A DNA stretch of 64,000 bases. It comes from Yoonia sp. G8-12 (GTDB lineage Bacteria > Pseudomonadota > Alphaproteobacteria > Rhodobacterales > Rhodobacteraceae). This document shows, piece by piece, positions 36,270 to 43,443 of the stretch. The notes beneath the pieces were generated by a model. The model saw only the letters and a program-made list of their open reading frames with translations. It did not search any database and had not been told where the DNA came from. The translations under genes were made by a program, and so were the position numbers. Position 1 is the first letter of the stretch. The number at the start of each line of letters is the position of its first letter. The DNA lies in the NCBI RefSeq assembly GCF_038443675.1, contig NZ_CP151762.1, positions 3,410,001 through 3,474,000 of the forward strand, written 5' to 3'.

Positions 36270-36661
36270 TTGGTATTGTCATTGTGGCACATGGGGGTTT
36301 GGCGCAGGAATACCGCGCCGCGGTCGAACACGTGGTTGGACCGCAGCCCGGTATGGTCAGTATTGCGATCGGCCCCGATGATGACCGCGCGGCAAAGCAA
36401 TCCGAGATCTGCGCAGCGGCGGATGATGTTGATACTGGCGACGGCGTTGTGATTGTAACGGATATGTTTGGTGGCTCGCCTACCAATCTTTCCCTCAAGG
36501 CGTGTAGTCCGGAAAACCGTCGTATCCTTTATGGTGCGAACCTGCCGATGTTGATCAAGCTTGCCAAATCTCGCAAGGGTAGTGTGCCCGATGCGGTCGA
36601 AGCGGCCATCGCGGCCGCGCATAAATACATCAATAGTCACGATGGGGGTCTGCCCCAATGA
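36266..36661 (+). CDS. PTS system IIA component, mannose family (ManX-like)
   Basis: The 131-residue protein is a single IIA-Man domain with the phosphorylated H9 (MIGIVIVAHGG) and VIVTDMFGGSPTNLS. No sugar permease is encoded nearby, so it fits the regulatory PTS of alphaproteobacteria, where IIA and HPr report the PEP state to ChvG/HprK rather than import sugar. The start is TTG at 36266, overlapping the rapZ stop; it overlaps the HPr gene by four bases. Confidence 0.95.
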   Translation: MIGIVIVAHGGLAQEYRAAVEHVVGPQPGMVSIAIGPDDDRAAKQSEICAAADDVDTGDGVVIVTDMFGGSPTNLSLKACSPENRRILYGANLPMLIKLAKSRKGSVPDAVEAAIAAAHKYINSHDGGLPQ

Positions 36662-36927
36662 CCCAGATGCGCTTGAAGATCGAAAACATCAAAGGTTTGC
36701 ATGCACGCGCCTCTGCCAAACTGGTTGAGGTAGTTGAGAGCTTTGATGCAGAAGCCACCGTCAGCAAGGACGGTGAACGCACGAGCGGTGACAGCATCAT
36801 GGGGCTTTTGATGTTGGCAGCTTCCATAGGGACCTTTATTGACGTGGAAACGCGCGGACCGCAGGAAAAGGAACTTGCTGCGGCTATTGAAAACCTGGTT
36901 GCCGATAAGTTTGGTGAAGGCGACTGA
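36658..36927 (+). CDS. ptsH: Phosphocarrier protein HPr
   Basis: The 89-residue protein has the phosphorylated H15 (GLHARASAKL) and the regulatory serine S46 (ERTSGDSIMGLLML), the target of HprK. Overlaps the IIA gene by four bases, so it is the last member of the hprK-rapZ-IIA-HPr operon. Enzyme I is not in the window and must be elsewhere. Confidence 0.97.
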   Translation: MTQMRLKIENIKGLHARASAKLVEVVESFDAEATVSKDGERTSGDSIMGLLMLAASIGTFIDVETRGPQEKELAAAIENLVADKFGEGD

Positions 36928-36957
36928 TGGATTCAAGGATCGCATAGGACAAGTGCA

Positions 36958-37836
36958 TTGACCGAAACGCCCCCAAAGGCCCCTGCACAGCCATCTGTCT
37001 CAGAGCCGCCGCCGCGTGTCTATAATCGTCGGGCGCTGACCTATTCGGACACCTTTGACAGCCCGACTAAACGCGCAGTCATCAAGACAATTGAATGGCT
37101 GACGGGCAAGATCAAGATTATCCGGATGGTCCGCGAATTCGAAAAACGCGGTAAGTATCACGGTCAGGCGTTCTGGCGCGGTGCACTGGACGTGATGGGA
37201 ATTGATCTGATGACGCCGCAAGAGCAGCTTGATCGTATCCCCAAAGCTGGCCCTGTCGTTGTTGTGGCAAACCACCCGCATGGCTTGGTGGACGGGATGA
37301 TATTTGCGGATCTGATCGGTCGGGTGCGTACCGATTACCGCGTTCTGACCCGCGCCTTTCTGACCGACATTGATGAAGATGCAGGGCGTTTCTTGATCCC
37401 GGTCCCGTTCCCCCATGACAAAGATGCGCAGGCTAAAATGGTCGAGATGCGCAAACAGGCGATGGCCCACCTCAAACAGGGCGGTGTCATTGCAGTGTTC
37501 CCATCAGGGGTTGTTGCGTCTTCCAATTCGTTGTTTGGCCCGATGGTCGAAAAGGAATGGAACCTTTTTACTGCTAAAATGATCCGTATGTCGGGTGCAC
37601 GCGTTGTACCGCTGTTCTTTCCGGGCGCGAATTCGCGCTGGTATCAAATGGCCAACCGGATATCGCCGACACTGCGCCAGAGCCTGTTGATCTATGAAAT
37701 TGTCAGGGCCTGCGGCAAACCGCAGAAGCCCATTATCGGACATCCATTTGATGCCGATGAAGTCAAAGAACGGCTCAACGATCAACGCGCCTGCATGGAC
37801 TGGATGCGCGAGCAGACGCTGAACCTGAAGGACTAG
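36958..37836 (+). CDS. Lysophospholipid acyltransferase family protein (PlsC-like)
   Basis: The 292-residue protein is a membrane-associated acyltransferase: the active-site region is VVVVANHPHGLVDGMIFADL, later IAVFPSGVVASSN and VVPLFFPGANSRW. The spacing of histidine and aspartate (NHPHGLVDG) differs from the usual H-X4-D, a variant seen in a subgroup sometimes annotated as hemolysin-like acyltransferases. Start is TTG at 36958, seven bases after AGGAC. It follows HPr by 30 bases and its tail overlaps the convergent hbd by four bases. Confidence 0.9.
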   Translation: MTETPPKAPAQPSVSEPPPRVYNRRALTYSDTFDSPTKRAVIKTIEWLTGKIKIIRMVREFEKRGKYHGQAFWRGALDVMGIDLMTPQEQLDRIPKAGPVVVVANHPHGLVDGMIFADLIGRVRTDYRVLTRAFLTDIDEDAGRFLIPVPFPHDKDAQAKMVEMRKQAMAHLKQGGVIAVFPSGVVASSNSLFGPMVEKEWNLFTAKMIRMSGARVVPLFFPGANSRWYQMANRISPTLRQSLLIYEIVRACGKPQKPIIGHPFDADEVKERLNDQRACMDWMREQTLNLKD

Positions 37837-38708
37837 CGCGTGGGTACGGGCGTGCCGCTGCGGTAGTCATAGAACCCGCGCTCAGATTTGCGACCCAGCC
37901 AGCCTGCTTCGACATATTTGGTGAGCAGGGGGCAAGGGCGATACTTGGTATCGGCCAGACCGTCATGGAGGACGTTCATGATGGCCAGACAGGTATCAAG
38001 ACCAATAAAATCGGCAAGTTCCAGTGGCCCCATTGGATGGTTCGCGCCAAGTTTGAGCGAGGTATCTATGGATTGGACCGAACCGACACCTTCATAAAGT
38101 GTGTAGATCGCCTCATTGATCATCGGCATCAGGATGCGGTTGACGATAAAGGCGGGGAAATCCTCGGCGGTGGCAGATGTTTTGCCTAAGCGCTCCACAA
38201 CGGCGTGGCAGGCCTTGAAGGTCGGTTCATCAGTGGCGATGCCACGGATTAGTTCAACCAGCTGCATGATTGGCACTGGGTTCATAAAGTGGAAGCCCAT
38301 GAATTTCTCGGGCCGGTCCGTCCGCGATGCCAGCCGGGTGATCGAGATTGACGAGGTGTTCGACGTCAGGATCGTGTCCTGCTTGAGGTGTGGCACAAGA
38401 TCTTCGAAAATGGCGGTCTTGATCGTCTCGCGCTCGGTTGCGGCTTCGATGATCAAGTCGGTTTTGCCCAGGTCGGTCAAGGTCGGCGTCGTTCCGATCC
38501 GTTTCATCGCCTCGGTTTTCTGGCTTGCAGTGATCAGGTTCTTGCTGACCTGACGATCCAGATTGCGTTCAATCAACGCAATGGCGGCGTTCAATGCGTC
38601 CTGATTGATATCGGTCATCAGTACTTCATAGTCGGCAAGGGCAAAGACATGGGCAATGCCGTTGCCCATCTGACCTGCGCCAACGATGCCTACCTTCTCA
38701 ATTGTCAT
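37833..38708 (-). CDS. 3-hydroxybutyryl-CoA dehydrogenase
   Basis: The 291-residue NAD-dependent enzyme has the GxGxxG motif (VGIVGAGQMGNGIAHVF), catalytic serine and histidine regions (SNTSSISITRLAS; MGFHFMNPVPIMQLVELI) and NRILMPMINEA. It interconverts 3-hydroxybutyryl-CoA and acetoacetyl-CoA, part of butyrate/PHB metabolism that feeds the ethylmalonyl-CoA pathway. The start at 38708 follows GAAGGA with suitable spacing; an upstream ATG at 38714 lies on top of that ribosome site. Two GCAAA boxes (38805, 38813) occur in its promoter region. Confidence 0.95.
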   Translation of the reverse strand: MTIEKVGIVGAGQMGNGIAHVFALADYEVLMTDINQDALNAAIALIERNLDRQVSKNLITASQKTEAMKRIGTTPTLTDLGKTDLIIEAATERETIKTAIFEDLVPHLKQDTILTSNTSSISITRLASRTDRPEKFMGFHFMNPVPIMQLVELIRGIATDEPTFKACHAVVERLGKTSATAEDFPAFIVNRILMPMINEAIYTLYEGVGSVQSIDTSLKLGANHPMGPLELADFIGLDTCLAIMNVLHDGLADTKYRPCPLLTKYVEAGWLGRKSERGFYDYRSGTPVPTR

Positions 38709-38867
38709 GATCATTCCTTCACCGGTTGCGTGCACCATAGGCCCCTGCGGGGGTCGGCTTCAAGTCAGGCGAATGCGTAAAAATTACAACAAATGCCCGC
38801 ATTAGCAAATTCGCAAAAGAATTGGGCGAATCTCGTGCTCGGGTGTTGATTACAAGGGGTGGCTGCC

Positions 38868-39713
38868 ATGAGACATGAAACAATTGAAACAGACGAGCTT
38901 TCTTACTCACCGTGCCGATACGGAAATTCACGGATGTTGTTCCGCGGACCCCGCAAGCGGTTAGATCTACCTTACATTGCCTTCATTGGAGGGACCGAAA
39001 CCTATGGGAAGTTTATCGAAAAACCATTTCCAGCGCTTGTTGAAAAGGCGATGCGCCAGACATGTGTCAACTTTGGTTGCGTCAATGGGGGTATTGATGC
39101 CTTCGTAAATGACCCAACGGTCATGGATATTTGCGCCGAGGCCGATTTGACTGTGGTGCAGGTCATGGGGGCGAATTTCCTGTCAAACCGGTTTTACTCT
39201 GTCCACCCGCGGCGGAATGACCGGTTTTTGCGGGCCTCAACAGTCTTGCAGGCGATCTATCAAGAGATTGATTTTTCAGAGTTTTCCTTTACGCGGCACA
39301 TGTTAGGCGCGCTGCATGCCACATCGCTTGAACGGTTTGATACTGTGGTGCTTGAGTTGCGCGAAGCGTGGCTGGCGCGTATGCGCAATATGCTGGACCA
39401 GATAGGGAGGCGGACAATTCTGCTGTGGTTCTCTGAGGACACCATGACAGACGAGAATTGGGCCGACCGCCCCGGCCAGTTGCAAGTCGATCCGCTGTTT
39501 GTCACGGCGTCGATGATCGATGAATTGCGGCCGCTGGTCAAAGATGTGGTTGTTGTGAACCCGACGGAACGCGCCCTTTCTCAGGGATCACGTGGTATGT
39601 TCTTTCCTTCCAGTCAGAAGAAGGCTGCGTCTGAGATGCTGGGCGTGGAATGTCATGTCGAAGCAGGTGCAGCCTTGATCCAATCAATCAGAAACCAGCT
39701 CTATTCCATATAA
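38868..39713 (+). CDS. DUF6473 family protein
   Basis: The 281-residue protein matches a roseobacter-type family (RGPRKRLDLPYIAFIGGTETYGKF; NFGCVNGGIDAF; ILLWFSEDTM; HVEAGAALIQSI) annotated as DUF6473. The GGTETYG start resembles an alpha/beta hydrolase or SGNH-like fold, but no catalytic triad can be assigned with confidence. ATG 38868 follows AAGGGG by about eight bases; a GTG at 38859 is less likely. A strong terminator follows. Confidence 0.85.
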   Translation: MRHETIETDELSYSPCRYGNSRMLFRGPRKRLDLPYIAFIGGTETYGKFIEKPFPALVEKAMRQTCVNFGCVNGGIDAFVNDPTVMDICAEADLTVVQVMGANFLSNRFYSVHPRRNDRFLRASTVLQAIYQEIDFSEFSFTRHMLGALHATSLERFDTVVLELREAWLARMRNMLDQIGRRTILLWFSEDTMTDENWADRPGQLQVDPLFVTASMIDELRPLVKDVVVVNPTERALSQGSRGMFFPSSQKKAASEMLGVECHVEAGAALIQSIRNQLYSI

Positions 39714-39714
39714 A

Positions 39715-39746
39715 AAGGGCCCTCAGCATTGCTGGGGCCCTTCTTT
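39715..39746. terminator. Bidirectional terminator between DUF6473 gene and etfA
   Basis: A 12-bp stem with one bulged T (AAGGGCCC-T-CAGC, loop ATT, GCTGGGGCCCTT) is followed by CTTTT on the plus strand and preceded by AAAAA, giving a T tract on the minus strand too. It ends both convergent transcripts. Confidence 0.93.
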
Positions 39747-39763
39747 TAAAATCGGACTACAGA

Positions 39764-40690
39764 TCAGAGCTTGCCGGTCAGTTCCGGCACGGCATCAAAG
39801 AGGTCTGCCACCAGACCGAAGTCAGCGACCTGAAAGATCGGCGCTTCTTCGTCTTTGTTGATTGCCACGATGATCTTGCTGTCTTTCATGCCTGCGAGGT
39901 GCTGAATCGCACCCGAGATGCCAACAGCGACGTAAAGATCAGGTGCCACCACCTTACCCGTCTGGCCAACCTGCCAGTCATTCGGCGCATATCCGCTATC
40001 AACGGCGGCGCGGGATGCCCCAACAGCGGCGTTCAGTTTATCCGCCAGTTTTTCGATTAGGGCAAAGTCATCTTCCGAACCAACACCGCGGCCGCCAGAA
40101 ACAACAACACCGGCAGATGTCAGTTCGGGCCGATCAGAGGCTGCAACCTTGTCCTCAATCCACTCAGACAGACCAGGATTGCCGGCCGCACCAATGCTAT
40201 CGACTGAGGCAGACCCGCCCATTCCAGCGGCATCAAAGCCGGCTGTGCGGATTGTCATTACCTTCGTGGTGTCAGATGACTTAACCGTCTGGATCGCGTT
40301 GCCTGCATAGATTGGACGCTCGAATGTGTCAGCGTCAACAACGGCTGTCACTTCGGAAATGATCATCGCATCCATCAGGGCCGCGACGCGCGGCATTACG
40401 TTTTTCGCATCCGTGGTGCCGGGAGCAACGATGTGCGTGTAGTCGCCCGCGAGCGAGACGATCAAAGCGGCGGTGGGTTCAGCCAAACGGTGGCCAAGGG
40501 CCGCATCTTCTGCGCAAAGCACTTTGGATACGCCATCGATTCTTGCCGCTTCATCCGCGGCGGCTTTTGCAGATGCGCCCGCGCAAAGCACGGTGACATC
40601 GCCCAACGCCTTTACGGCAGATACGGCCTTTGCGGTTGCATCAACGGCCAATGCGCCGTCAGTGACTTCACCAATCAAAAGAACAGCCAT
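39764..40690 (-). CDS. etfA: Electron transfer flavoprotein alpha subunit
   Basis: The 308-residue protein carries the FAD-binding C-terminal domain (VVSGGRGVGSEDDFALIEKLA; YVAVGISGAIQHLAGMKDSK; VAINKDEEAPIFQVADFGLV) of ETF alpha. With EtfB it collects electrons from acyl-CoA dehydrogenases, such as those at 1207 and 27922, and passes them to ETF-ubiquinone oxidoreductase. Its start overlaps the etfB stop by one base. Confidence 0.98.
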   Translation of the reverse strand: MAVLLIGEVTDGALAVDATAKAVSAVKALGDVTVLCAGASAKAAADEAARIDGVSKVLCAEDAALGHRLAEPTAALIVSLAGDYTHIVAPGTTDAKNVMPRVAALMDAMIISEVTAVVDADTFERPIYAGNAIQTVKSSDTTKVMTIRTAGFDAAGMGGSASVDSIGAAGNPGLSEWIEDKVAASDRPELTSAGVVVSGGRGVGSEDDFALIEKLADKLNAAVGASRAAVDSGYAPNDWQVGQTGKVVAPDLYVAVGISGAIQHLAGMKDSKIIVAINKDEEAPIFQVADFGLVADLFDAVPELTGKL

Positions 40691-41448
40691 TACACAGCCC
40701 CCGCTTCTTTGAGTTTTTCAACAAGTTCATCAACGGAACCCACAATAATGCCGGCCTTGCGGGCCTCTGGCTCTGTCGTGTTGACGATGCTGAGGCGCGG
40801 TGCCACATCAACACCATAATCGGCAGGTGTTTTTTCATCCAAAGGCTTTTTCTTGGCCTTCATGATGTTTGGCAGTGACGCATAGCGTGGCTCGTTCAGG
40901 CGCAGATCGACCGTCACGATTGCAGGCATTTTCACTTTGATCGTTTGCAGGCCGCCATCCACTTCGCGGGTGACTGTCGCGCTATCGCCGTCGATATCAA
41001 CATCGGACGCGAAAGTTGCCTGTGACCAGCCGAGCAGGGCCGATAGCATCTGACCTGTGGCGTTCATATCGTTGTCGATCGCCTGTTTGCCACAAAGTAC
41101 CAGACCCGGCTCTTCTTCTTTCACGATGGCCGCAAGGATTTTTGCAACTGCCAGCGGTTCGATGTCGGTGTGGACGTCATCTGTCGCAACCACAAGGATT
41201 GCGCGATCCGCACCCATTGCAAGTGCTGTCCGCAGTGTTTCCTGGCTTTGCTTGACGCCGATTGAGACCGCAATGATTTCTTCGGCTTTGCCTGCTTCGC
41301 GCAGACGGATCGCCTCTTCTACGGCGATTTCATCGAACGGGTTCATCGACATTTTGACGTTCGCGAGATCAACACCGGAGCCGTCCGCTTTCACACGAAC
41401 CTTCACGTTGTAGTCAATCACGCGCTTGACGGGTACGAGGACCTTCAT
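40690..41448 (-). CDS. etfB: Electron transfer flavoprotein beta subunit
   Basis: The 252-residue protein matches ETF beta (MKVLVPVKRVIDYNVKVRVK; NPFDEIAVEEAIRLRE; CGKQAIDNDMNATGQMLSA; PRYASLPNIMKAKKKP), which binds AMP and docks the partner dehydrogenase. It is first in the etfBA operon. A TTTGC-GTT-GCAAA inverted repeat at 41637 and a weak hairpin (41584-41599) lie in the 206-base spacer upstream, which holds no gene. Confidence 0.98.
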   Translation of the reverse strand: MKVLVPVKRVIDYNVKVRVKADGSGVDLANVKMSMNPFDEIAVEEAIRLREAGKAEEIIAVSIGVKQSQETLRTALAMGADRAILVVATDDVHTDIEPLAVAKILAAIVKEEEPGLVLCGKQAIDNDMNATGQMLSALLGWSQATFASDVDIDGDSATVTREVDGGLQTIKVKMPAIVTVDLRLNEPRYASLPNIMKAKKKPLDEKTPADYGVDVAPRLSIVNTTEPEARKAGIIVGSVDELVEKLKEAGAV

Positions 41449-41654
41449 TTGCGTTTCTCTCCCAAGAATCTGATTAGTTGACGTCTTGGCACGTTGTTAG
41501 CCTGCGCTGCCGCATGAAAACAGTGCAAAATCGACGCGGAAGATAGCACCGACGCCACGTTCTTGACGCGCACGTCAGGTCAAACCCCGATTCCGGGGTC
41601 TGCCTTGCGATTGGATCAGAGGAACAGTTTCATGGTTTTGCGTTGCAAATCCGC

Positions 41655-42230
41655 TTAGCCGCGGTTCGCACCCGGCACCCAAAGCACATCATCATTGCCG
41701 TTATTGTTCGCGATGCGTGATGCCTGAAAAAACCAGTCAGATAACCGGTTGAGGTATTTGACGGCAGCGGGATTGACCGTTTCCATTGTTGCCAGTTCGA
41801 CTGTTAGCCGTTCAGCACGGCGCGACACGGTTCTGCAAAGATGCAGATGGGCCGCGAGAGCCGATCCTCCGGGCAGGATAAAGCTGCGCAGCGGTTCGAC
41901 TTGTTTGGTCATTGCATCAATCTGGGTTTCAAGGCGGGCCACCTGCGCATCGCTCATGCGCAGCACGGGGTATTCCGCCTCTCCGTCTTTTTCCATATCG
42001 GGGCGGCAAAGGTCCGCGCCCAGATCGAAAAGGTCGTTCTGGATCATTGCAAGCTGGGTATCGATATCGCCCGTTGCGTGCAGGCGCGCCAAACCGACAG
42101 TCGCATTCGTTTCATCGACGGTGCCGTAGGATGTTACCCGCATCGAGTGTTTGGCAACGCGGCTACCATTGCCGAGGGCCGTTTCACCTGAATCGCCTGT
42201 TTTCGTATAAATCTTGTTGAGAACAACCAT
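41655..42230 (-). CDS. pduO: PduO-type ATP:cob(I)alamin adenosyltransferase
   Basis: The 191-residue enzyme forms adenosylcobalamin from cob(I)alamin and ATP. The ATP-binding start KIYTKTGDSGETALGNGSRV, VDETNATVGLAR, and the C-terminal CRTVSRRAERLTVEL and YLNRLSDWFFQASR are typical of the PduO family. Adenosylcobalamin is needed by ethylmalonyl-CoA and methylmalonyl-CoA mutases, which fits the mcd, hbd and etf genes nearby. It follows a small HIG1-domain gene by three bases on the minus strand. Confidence 0.96.
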   Translation of the reverse strand: MVVLNKIYTKTGDSGETALGNGSRVAKHSMRVTSYGTVDETNATVGLARLHATGDIDTQLAMIQNDLFDLGADLCRPDMEKDGEAEYPVLRMSDAQVARLETQIDAMTKQVEPLRSFILPGGSALAAHLHLCRTVSRRAERLTVELATMETVNPAAVKYLNRLSDWFFQASRIANNNGNDDVLWVPGANRG

Positions 42231-42233
42231 CAG

Positions 42234-42440
42234 TTAGCTTCCTTCGCCGCGCAAATAGACAAATATCAGGATCATCACGACCGCAAAAAACTGCGCGCCA
42301 ATCCGCCAGCGCATGATCTTGTTTGCGTGTTTGCGATTATAGTCACCGCCTTTGCCAAAGCTGCCAATGCCCCACATCAAAATTCCAAGCACAGCCAGCA
42401 CCGACGCAGACATCGCCCAAAAAAGCGGGTCATTCGTCAT
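42234..42440 (-). CDS. HIG1-domain small membrane protein
   Basis: The 68-residue protein has two hydrophobic helices (WAMSASVLAVLGILMWGIGS; GAQFFAVVMILIFVYLR) around the conserved loop KGGDYNRKHANKIMRWRI, the pattern of HIG1 proteins, whose mitochondrial relatives assist cytochrome c oxidase. It lies three bases before the adenosyltransferase gene, so they are co-transcribed; a link between them is not obvious. Confidence 0.9.
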   Translation of the reverse strand: MTNDPLFWAMSASVLAVLGILMWGIGSFGKGGDYNRKHANKIMRWRIGAQFFAVVMILIFVYLRGEGS

Positions 42441-42499
42441 AGCTTCGATCCTTCCTCAATTCCTGTCGGATGTAGCAGGGTAGACCGGAAAGAAAACCC

Positions 42500-43327
42500 T
42501 CAGCCGCGCAAAATGACAGCATCAAGAAGCCGCGTTGATAACAGGCGTCGCAAAATCCCCATCATATAGGTTGGCGTCGTGACATAATAGCGTGGCTTGG
42601 GTCTTGGTGATGTGATTGCATGTAGCAGTTTCTTGGTCACGGCTGCGGCGGGCAATTCGAACTTGCCTGGTTCGGTCTCATTATACAGCCGGTCCAGCTC
42701 TTCTTTGTAGGCATCGCGCCGCGCCGAGTTTTCCCAATCGATCCACTTTTCAAAGTGCGGCACCGCGTTGTTGCGAAACTGCGATGTGATGGGTCCGGGT
42801 TCGATCAGAATGACCTTGATATCGGTGTCTGATAGCTCTTGGCGCAAAACATCTGTGAGGCCTTCCAGCGCGAACTTTGTGGCCACGTAAGCACCGCGCC
42901 ACTTGTAACCGACCAATCCTAGTACGGACGAACAATTGACGATCCGCCCATGCCCTTGGGCGCGCATCACGGGAATGACCAGCCGTGTCAGTTCGTGCCA
43001 CCCGAAGAGGTTGGTTTCGAAAATTTCGCGCAAGGCACCCACAGGCAAATCCTCGACCGCACCGGGGCAGGCGTATGCGCCGTTGTTGTAAAGCGCGTCC
43101 AACGTGCCGCCAGTCGCCTCAAGTGTTTCGGCAAGGCCGGTGACGATACTATCGGCATCTGTGTAATCAATGCGCGGGCTTTCAAAACCTTCGCTGCGCA
43201 TGCGATCGCAGTCCGCTGGTTTGCGGCAACTTGCAAAAACGCGCCAGCCTGCGTCACGAAGGCCATATGCCGCGTCATAGCCGATGCCAGACGAGGATCC
43301 GGTGATGAGAATGGATTTCTGTGTCAT
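42500..43327 (-). CDS. Short-chain dehydrogenase/reductase (SDR)
   Basis: The 275-residue classical SDR has the cofactor motif ILITGSSSGIGYDAA, NNGAYACPGAVEDL, the catalytic serine (NCSSVLGL), and YVATK with tyrosine and lysine. A C-terminal extension (KPRYYVTTPTYMMGILRRLL) looks membrane-associated. The start at 43327 matches the family; nine extra codons upstream are unlikely. The gene is divergent from parC. The substrate is unknown. Confidence 0.93.
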   Translation of the reverse strand: MTQKSILITGSSSGIGYDAAYGLRDAGWRVFASCRKPADCDRMRSEGFESPRIDYTDADSIVTGLAETLEATGGTLDALYNNGAYACPGAVEDLPVGALREIFETNLFGWHELTRLVIPVMRAQGHGRIVNCSSVLGLVGYKWRGAYVATKFALEGLTDVLRQELSDTDIKVILIEPGPITSQFRNNAVPHFEKWIDWENSARRDAYKEELDRLYNETEPGKFELPAAAVTKKLLHAITSPRPKPRYYVTTPTYMMGILRRLLSTRLLDAVILRG

Positions 43328-43443
43328 TGCTGCTCTTTGGCCTGTGCGCGCCAATCTGGCAAGCCGTGGCTTACGACAGCGGCGGAAGCATGCGCAAATT
43401 TCCCCGCTTTACGCCAGAATCCTGGCCCGCTACACCGTGGCTT

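Noticed and set aside
41584..41599. Hairpin ACCCCG/CGGGGT downstream of the adenosyltransferase gene as a terminator
   Set aside because: Only six base pairs with a poor T tract; too weak to list as a terminator.
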